Shown: one piece after another, positions 60,501-64,000 of the stretch
Layout: the number at the start of each line of letters is the position of its first letter
Numbering within the stretch: position 1 is the first letter of the stretch
Source: Trachythela sp. YZ-2020
Lineage: Eukaryota > Cnidaria > Anthozoa > Malacalcyonacea > Clavulariidae
Direction of reading: 5' to 3'
Assembly (NCBI GenBank): GCA_016169945.1
Contig: JADLSH010000363.1
Coordinates: forward strand, 3,982,501 to 4,046,500
Length of the DNA stretch: 64,000 nt
Position numbers and translations under genes: made by a program
Notes under the pieces: generated by a model
Databases searched by the model: none
Seen by the model: only the letters and a program-made list of their open reading frames with translations
Told to the model about the DNA's origin: nothing

Positions 60501-61402
60501 CATATTTTCACCGTTGAGAATTGGGTCTAAAACTATTGAAAATTAACTCCCTTTAGGACTTAAGTTGATGAATTTCACTTCAATAAAATACGTGCGTATG
60601 CATAATTATTATAAACATCTTGTAAACCAGCTCTAAACTCATTGTTTTGCTTTTCCTTTTGTTATGCACTGCTTTAATTAGGCACAGAGCTGAAAATATG
60701 CAATTTCGACAACCAATTTTTATCGGGCTCGTATTTGCTCATTTTCCCTCCATATTGGATGAAAAACATGTCATCCAACAGCTAAAAGCCTGATCTTTAT
60801 GATTATAAAAAAAATACGTTCATGCACCGAGTAATTAACGCACAATGGCATGCTAAAGTTGGATTACCTTTTTTTTATACACCCTGTATACTAATTGCCA
60901 TTTTCATACTATGGAAATACTATGGATATAATATGGAAATGGCATTTCCATAATATTTCCATAGCATGAATTTGAAAATATTTTGCATTGTATGAAGGCC
61001 TCCATTCAAAGCTACAATTTGAACTTCACTTAATTTTATAGAGGCCAAGGAAAATAAATACAACAAAACACAAATAGTATACCTTCAACGACTAGCTCCT
61101 GACATTCTTTGTTAAAACTATACCACCAAGGTTTACTTGAAGGTGCATCTGTTGATCCTTTCAAATCAAAATTAGCCAGCTTTCCGGCCAAGTTCAAATG
61201 TGCAATTGCCAAAATCTCCGGTCGCTTTCTTAAACTGAGACTGGTTGATAAACTACAAGAAAGGCACAAATGTATGGTCACTGAAGCAAAATGATTTACA
61301 AAAAGGTTTTTATGTCAATTTGTATTCTAAACGAAATTCGATACCTGTCATTTACAAATGTCCATGCCATTTGAACCAATTTTTGAACTTTTCCTTTATC
61401 TC
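54541..61402 (-). CDS. CCNK: Cyclin K, C-terminal half: second cyclin fold and proline-rich tail (5' exons off the window; one frame break)
   Basis: Exons (minus): 61402-61345, 61252-61083, 56972-56821, 55794-55734 and 55516-54541, all GT/AG and in phase. The first two read GDKGKVQKLVQMAWTFVND and PEILAIAHLNLAGKL...WW, the second cyclin box of cyclin K; the third reads EICNEMLELYG, matching its final helix. The last exon is a long Pro/His/Gln-rich tail with repeats of the type PPPSHMQTQ. The open frame stops at 54654, but a frame offset by one base continues to 54541 and ends in GRGGWMR, like the cyclin K terminus. The offset falls at a four-C run (54665-54668), suggesting one missing C. Cyclin K partners CDK12/CDK13 to phosphorylate the RNA polymerase II tail. 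The N-terminal exons, including the first cyclin box, were not found before 64000. Tail-to-tail with CCDC85. Confidence 0.92.
55795..56820. other. CCNK intron between the third and fourth listed exons
   Basis: 1.0-kb intron with poly-T/poly-A tracts near 56660-56750 and repeats; no feature beyond that seen. Confidence 0.5.
57010..57170. repeat. Hairpin with ACGAGCCGATAGGCGAG loop
   Basis: Arms ATGTTGCGAGACTTTCG / CGAAAGTCGAGCAACAT and outer ATTGATTT / AAATCAAT around the loop AAACGAGCCGATAGGCGAGTTT. In the large CCNK intron. Confidence 0.8.
57560..57708. mobile_element. Harbinger-type MITE, family B, copy 2
   Basis: Ends AGGCTCTTTTCCAGTCGTCGC / inverse; TAA at 57557-57559 and 57709-57711. 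About 149 bp and near-identical to 49960-50100. Confidence 0.9.
58097..58680. mobile_element. Mariner-type MITE (CCGGGTGGGGCAAAAAAAAG ends)
   Basis: 584-bp fold-back with about 290-base arms; TA at 58095-58096 and 58681-58682. Arms pair with few mismatches. In the large CCNK intron. Confidence 0.92.
59328..59560. mobile_element. AT-rich fold-back element
   Basis: GGATGGGTTAAAATAACCAAT and its inverse near the right end, with repeated TTGGTTATTTTAAC words inside. No target duplication identified. Confidence 0.7.
59866..59960. repeat. Hairpin with ATTCGGGCTTCGCCCTCAT loop
   Basis: Arms TAGATT...ATTTCTATGAG / CTCATAGAAAT...AATCTA, then GATAGTT / AACTATC, loop TTCGGGCTTCGCCCTCA. Same architecture as the other five. 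Confidence 0.85.
60315..60886. mobile_element. Mariner-type MITE (CAGGGTGTATAAAAAAAAGG ends)
   Basis: 572-bp fold-back; TA at 60313-60314 and 60887-60888; arms of over 200 bases include GCATGCCATTGTGCGTTAAT and inverse. A single right arm of the family is at 8989-9028. Confidence 0.92.
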
Positions 61403-61499
61403 CTAAAAGTGCACATATTAATATTTACCATCGTATAGTAAGTTTTAAACTGCTCTGCTCCATGTTAAATAAAAGTATCATAGAGAAGCATACTTCACT

Positions 61500-61660
61500 A
61501 TACCATGCTATACCATGCAATACCATACCATACCATACTATACTATACCATACTCTACCATACAATACTACTGTATGCCATGGCATATCATATCATACCA
61601 CACCACACCACACCATACCATACCATACCATACCATGCAATATACCCACAACATACCATG
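61500..61660. repeat. ATACC pentanucleotide microsatellite
   Basis: Imperfect (CCATA)n run just 5' of the listed CCNK exon 61402-61345; a second similar run lies at 62205-62335. ORFs here (YHTIPYHT peptides) are artefacts. Confidence 0.9.
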
Positions 61661-62480
61661 CCTGTAGATTTTATTTTTGTGGCGATAGCCAATCTTCAAA
61701 TGGAGCTAGGCTATATGCTGGCGCAGTCATTAACTCCAGGCGGAGATAACTAGCTCCACATGATTTTTGGAGTTGTTAGCCAGTAACCCCAGGTTTAGAA
61801 AGCTAGCTCCACTGGCCCCACATAAACATACTTTTACAAGTCTTGTCATTTCGTCTATGCATTAAAAGTTCATTTGTCAAATGTATTCAAATTGAACAAA
61901 AAAATTGTTGATATCAAAGGGTTTACTTGATGGGTGATAAAACAAATTTCCCCGTACGCTATTTCCGTGAGCGTGTGTTAATCGCGAGGGGTAAATTCAA
62001 TTCATCACGCAACTCGCGAGATAAAAAATGGCCGCAGCTTCCAGGTCGCCAAACATTGTTGTTGTTCATTTTTCACTTAATTGAGGTGGGCAAGCCAGAA
62101 ATAGCTTTGGGCAACCAAATTGTTGGTGTGACCTGCTCAAGGGCAATCACTTTTTCTAAAATTTTGCGAGCCCTGATTTAGCAATGTATTTAATACCATT
62201 ATCATACAGTATATCATTATCATATCATACCATACAATACAACACCACACCTTATCATACTATAATCATATCATACCATACTATAATATACCATACTACA
62301 GTTTGTATCATACAACACCATACAATACTATCACAATGTACTGTTTGTTTTTCAAGAATCAGAGATGAAATTCAAAACAAAACGCCAGTAAATGACACGT
62401 TACAAAATAATTGATGTTATAGAAATTAGAAGAAATCTGTTGCAAGGCGGAAACGACGATGCAGGGGACTGAGATGTCCA
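61661..62480. other. CCNK intron or 5' region, mostly repeats
   Basis: Upstream (in gene direction) of the first CCNK exon seen. It holds microsatellites and an ORF at 61927-62181 (plus) with no recognised domain. No further CCNK exon could be supported. Confidence 0.45.
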
Positions 62481-62744
62481 AGATCTAATTCTTCGCTTCA
62501 ACTTTAATAGAGGTGGGGAGCAAGGGTGGCACATTTGGTTAGCACACTGTTCCTTATCGCTGAAAATCCAGTCTGCTGTGGTAGGTAGACGGTAGGGGGA
62601 TTACTTAGATTGGTTAGCGTCCCTGTGCTTCAAAACTCATGTGAATTTGGTTGGTTCTCTCTGTGCTTCGACAGTCATGCTCCGGGTGCTCCTCCTTCAC
62701 AGAAAACCCTTGTTTTAACCCTTAGGACTTAGTTGTTTTTTGGG

Positions 62745-63040
62745 AGGGTTTTTTTATTCAACTTCGCCTCAATGGCAGGGAGTCCACAACAGCGTCAGCC
62801 AATTACTGTGGCCCCATTGCTAGTTCCTAAGGGTTAGTATTAGAGGGAGGAAACCGGAGTACCCGGGGAAAACCCTCAAGGCACAGGAGAGAATCTCAAC
62901 TTACATGAGTTATTTGAGCACACTGCCGATCTCATGCGAGTACCAACAGTGACCTCGACCTGTTGTGAAACAGGCTCAACTCAGTGGTAAGAGGCAGCGC
63001 GCTAACCGCTTCCGCCACCCGTGCTACCCAAGTTGTTGAG
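62745..63040 (-). repeat. SINE with tRNA-like head and CCGGGTACTCCGG core, near a LINE 3' fragment
   Basis: Minus-strand 63029-62995 reads GGTAGCACGGGTGGCGGAAG then CGGTTAGCGCGCTGCC, a tRNA-like A-box zone. The core GGGAGGAAACCGGAGTACCC sits at 62845-62864 (plus). A LINE-end segment (62755-62810) abuts it. Shares its core with the SINE at 36510-36706. Confidence 0.7.
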
Positions 63041-63167
63041 CACTTGTATCACGGGTGAATTGGGCAACCACACCCTCAGTAATCAACATTAAATAAATTA
63101 CCAATAAAAGTTTACTGGTTTGGATAGTCCTAGCGGTCTTATCCTAACACGAGTCTTGATGAATGTA

Positions 63168-64000
63168 ATTACCTCCGTGAGGAGGTTATGTTTCACCTGG
63201 GTTTGTGTGTATGCGTGCGTGTGTATCACTGTGTTTGTCTTTTAGCACATAACTCAAAAACTATATGTATTTATTAGTATAATAAAGGAAATTAACGTCG
63301 GTAGCGGTGTCGTTCCGTCTACTAACGATTTGTGGGTGTTTTGTTATGCTATGCACCCACGCACCTTTAGTTATGCTTATTAGTTATGGTCTATTTACAG
63401 TAGGTTTAACTTGATTATTGGCAGTCTAACTGTATTATTGGCGGTGCTTAATTGCTTAGCATATCTTTAGGCTCCTGGGCATTTACCTTGCGCTAAGTGG
63501 CTGTATTATAGTAGCATCGTTTATTGCGTTTCGTTCACCCCACCTCATTATTGTGCCTCACCCTTCTATGGCAGCCGTCCTGCTAGGTGCTGGTGGGCTT
63601 GGTATCTTAGCAGTCTTGGATCAATTAGAACACTCAGCACATAACATGCTAACCTCATAGTCAAGTTTGTGTATCGTAGCCTGTAAGTATCTACTTTTCT
63701 TTTGTGTGGAAGCTCGGACTAGTTTGCTTCCTAGTTCCTAGCTGTTGTTTTTCTACGTCTTTGTTGATTCCCCGTCTTGACGGGTTGACATGTAAATCAG
63801 AAATATTGTTTCGTTGGAACAATACGCGTGTTGGTTCATAAGTTAGATTCATCGCGCATGTCTTCCAGCTTCGTGGCAGGTTCGCTACTGACTCCATCCC
63901 TTCCTGATTTACATACTGCCAATGTAAAACTACAGCACAGCATAGCTCGCATACTTTGATATTTATAAGGTAGTCTCTAATATATGGTGTGTGTATATTT
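63168..64000. other. Right-edge region, unresolved
   Basis: ATTACCTCCGTGAGGAGGTT (63170-63189) is a small perfect-looking palindrome, followed by a GT-rich stretch. An open frame on the minus strand (63897-63691) has no recognised domain and continues weakly; it may be part of a transposon. Nothing else can be supported. Confidence 0.35.

Noticed and set aside
61462..61753. ORFs with YHTIPYHT peptides
   Set aside because: Translation of the ATACC microsatellite.

Overview
The window is animal nuclear DNA: roughly 36% GC by eye, intron-rich, and packed with short inverted-repeat transposons. I infer a cnidarian, probably an anthozoan, because it carries a phosphorylase-NTPase-helical-repeat (NLR-like) gene of the kind expanded in corals and anemones, CR1/L2-like LINEs and many fold-back elements. 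No species can be named from the sequence alone.

Five spliced protein genes were rebuilt by joining exons whose splice sites and reading phases agree. From left to right: (1) TMEM62, minus strand, first three exons only (2353-5497), 3' part off the left edge. (2) COQ8 (ADCK3/4-type UbiB kinase), minus strand, 13 exons over 7433-44317; the joined CDS is 1,584 nt (527 aa plus stop) with all family motifs. (3) An NLR-like gene, plus strand, 18817 to about 25480 or 26606, lying wholly inside COQ8 intron 10 on the opposite strand. (4) CCDC85, plus strand, 45327-52699, head-to-head with COQ8 across about 1.0 kb. (5) CCNK (cyclin K), minus strand, 54541-61402, 5' exons off the right edge, tail-to-tail with CCDC85. 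The convergent CCDC85-CCNK pair matches, from my knowledge, the human CCDC85C-CCNK order on chromosome 14, so it looks like ancient microsynteny.

Most of the rest is transposon-derived. There are two decayed LINEs (about 10.1-13.8 kb and 30.1-31.4 kb), a truncated Gypsy-type LTR element (16.4-17.9 kb), tRNA-derived SINEs, and over twenty fold-back MITEs. Many MITEs have clear target-site duplications: 8 bp for hAT-type, TTA/TAA for Harbinger-type, TA for Tc1/mariner-type. Simple repeats and two blocks of degenerate telomere-like sequence are also present.

Two host genes (NLR-like and CCNK) and one LINE each show a reading-frame break worth exactly one missing base. In the two genes the break lies at a homopolymer and conserved protein continues beyond it, which points to assembly homopolymer errors or recent frameshifts. 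The most interesting biology is the NLR-like gene: a nucleoside-phosphorylase domain, then a short G-D-N repeat resembling amyloid/RHIM-type signalling motifs, then a STAND-type NTPase and helical repeats.
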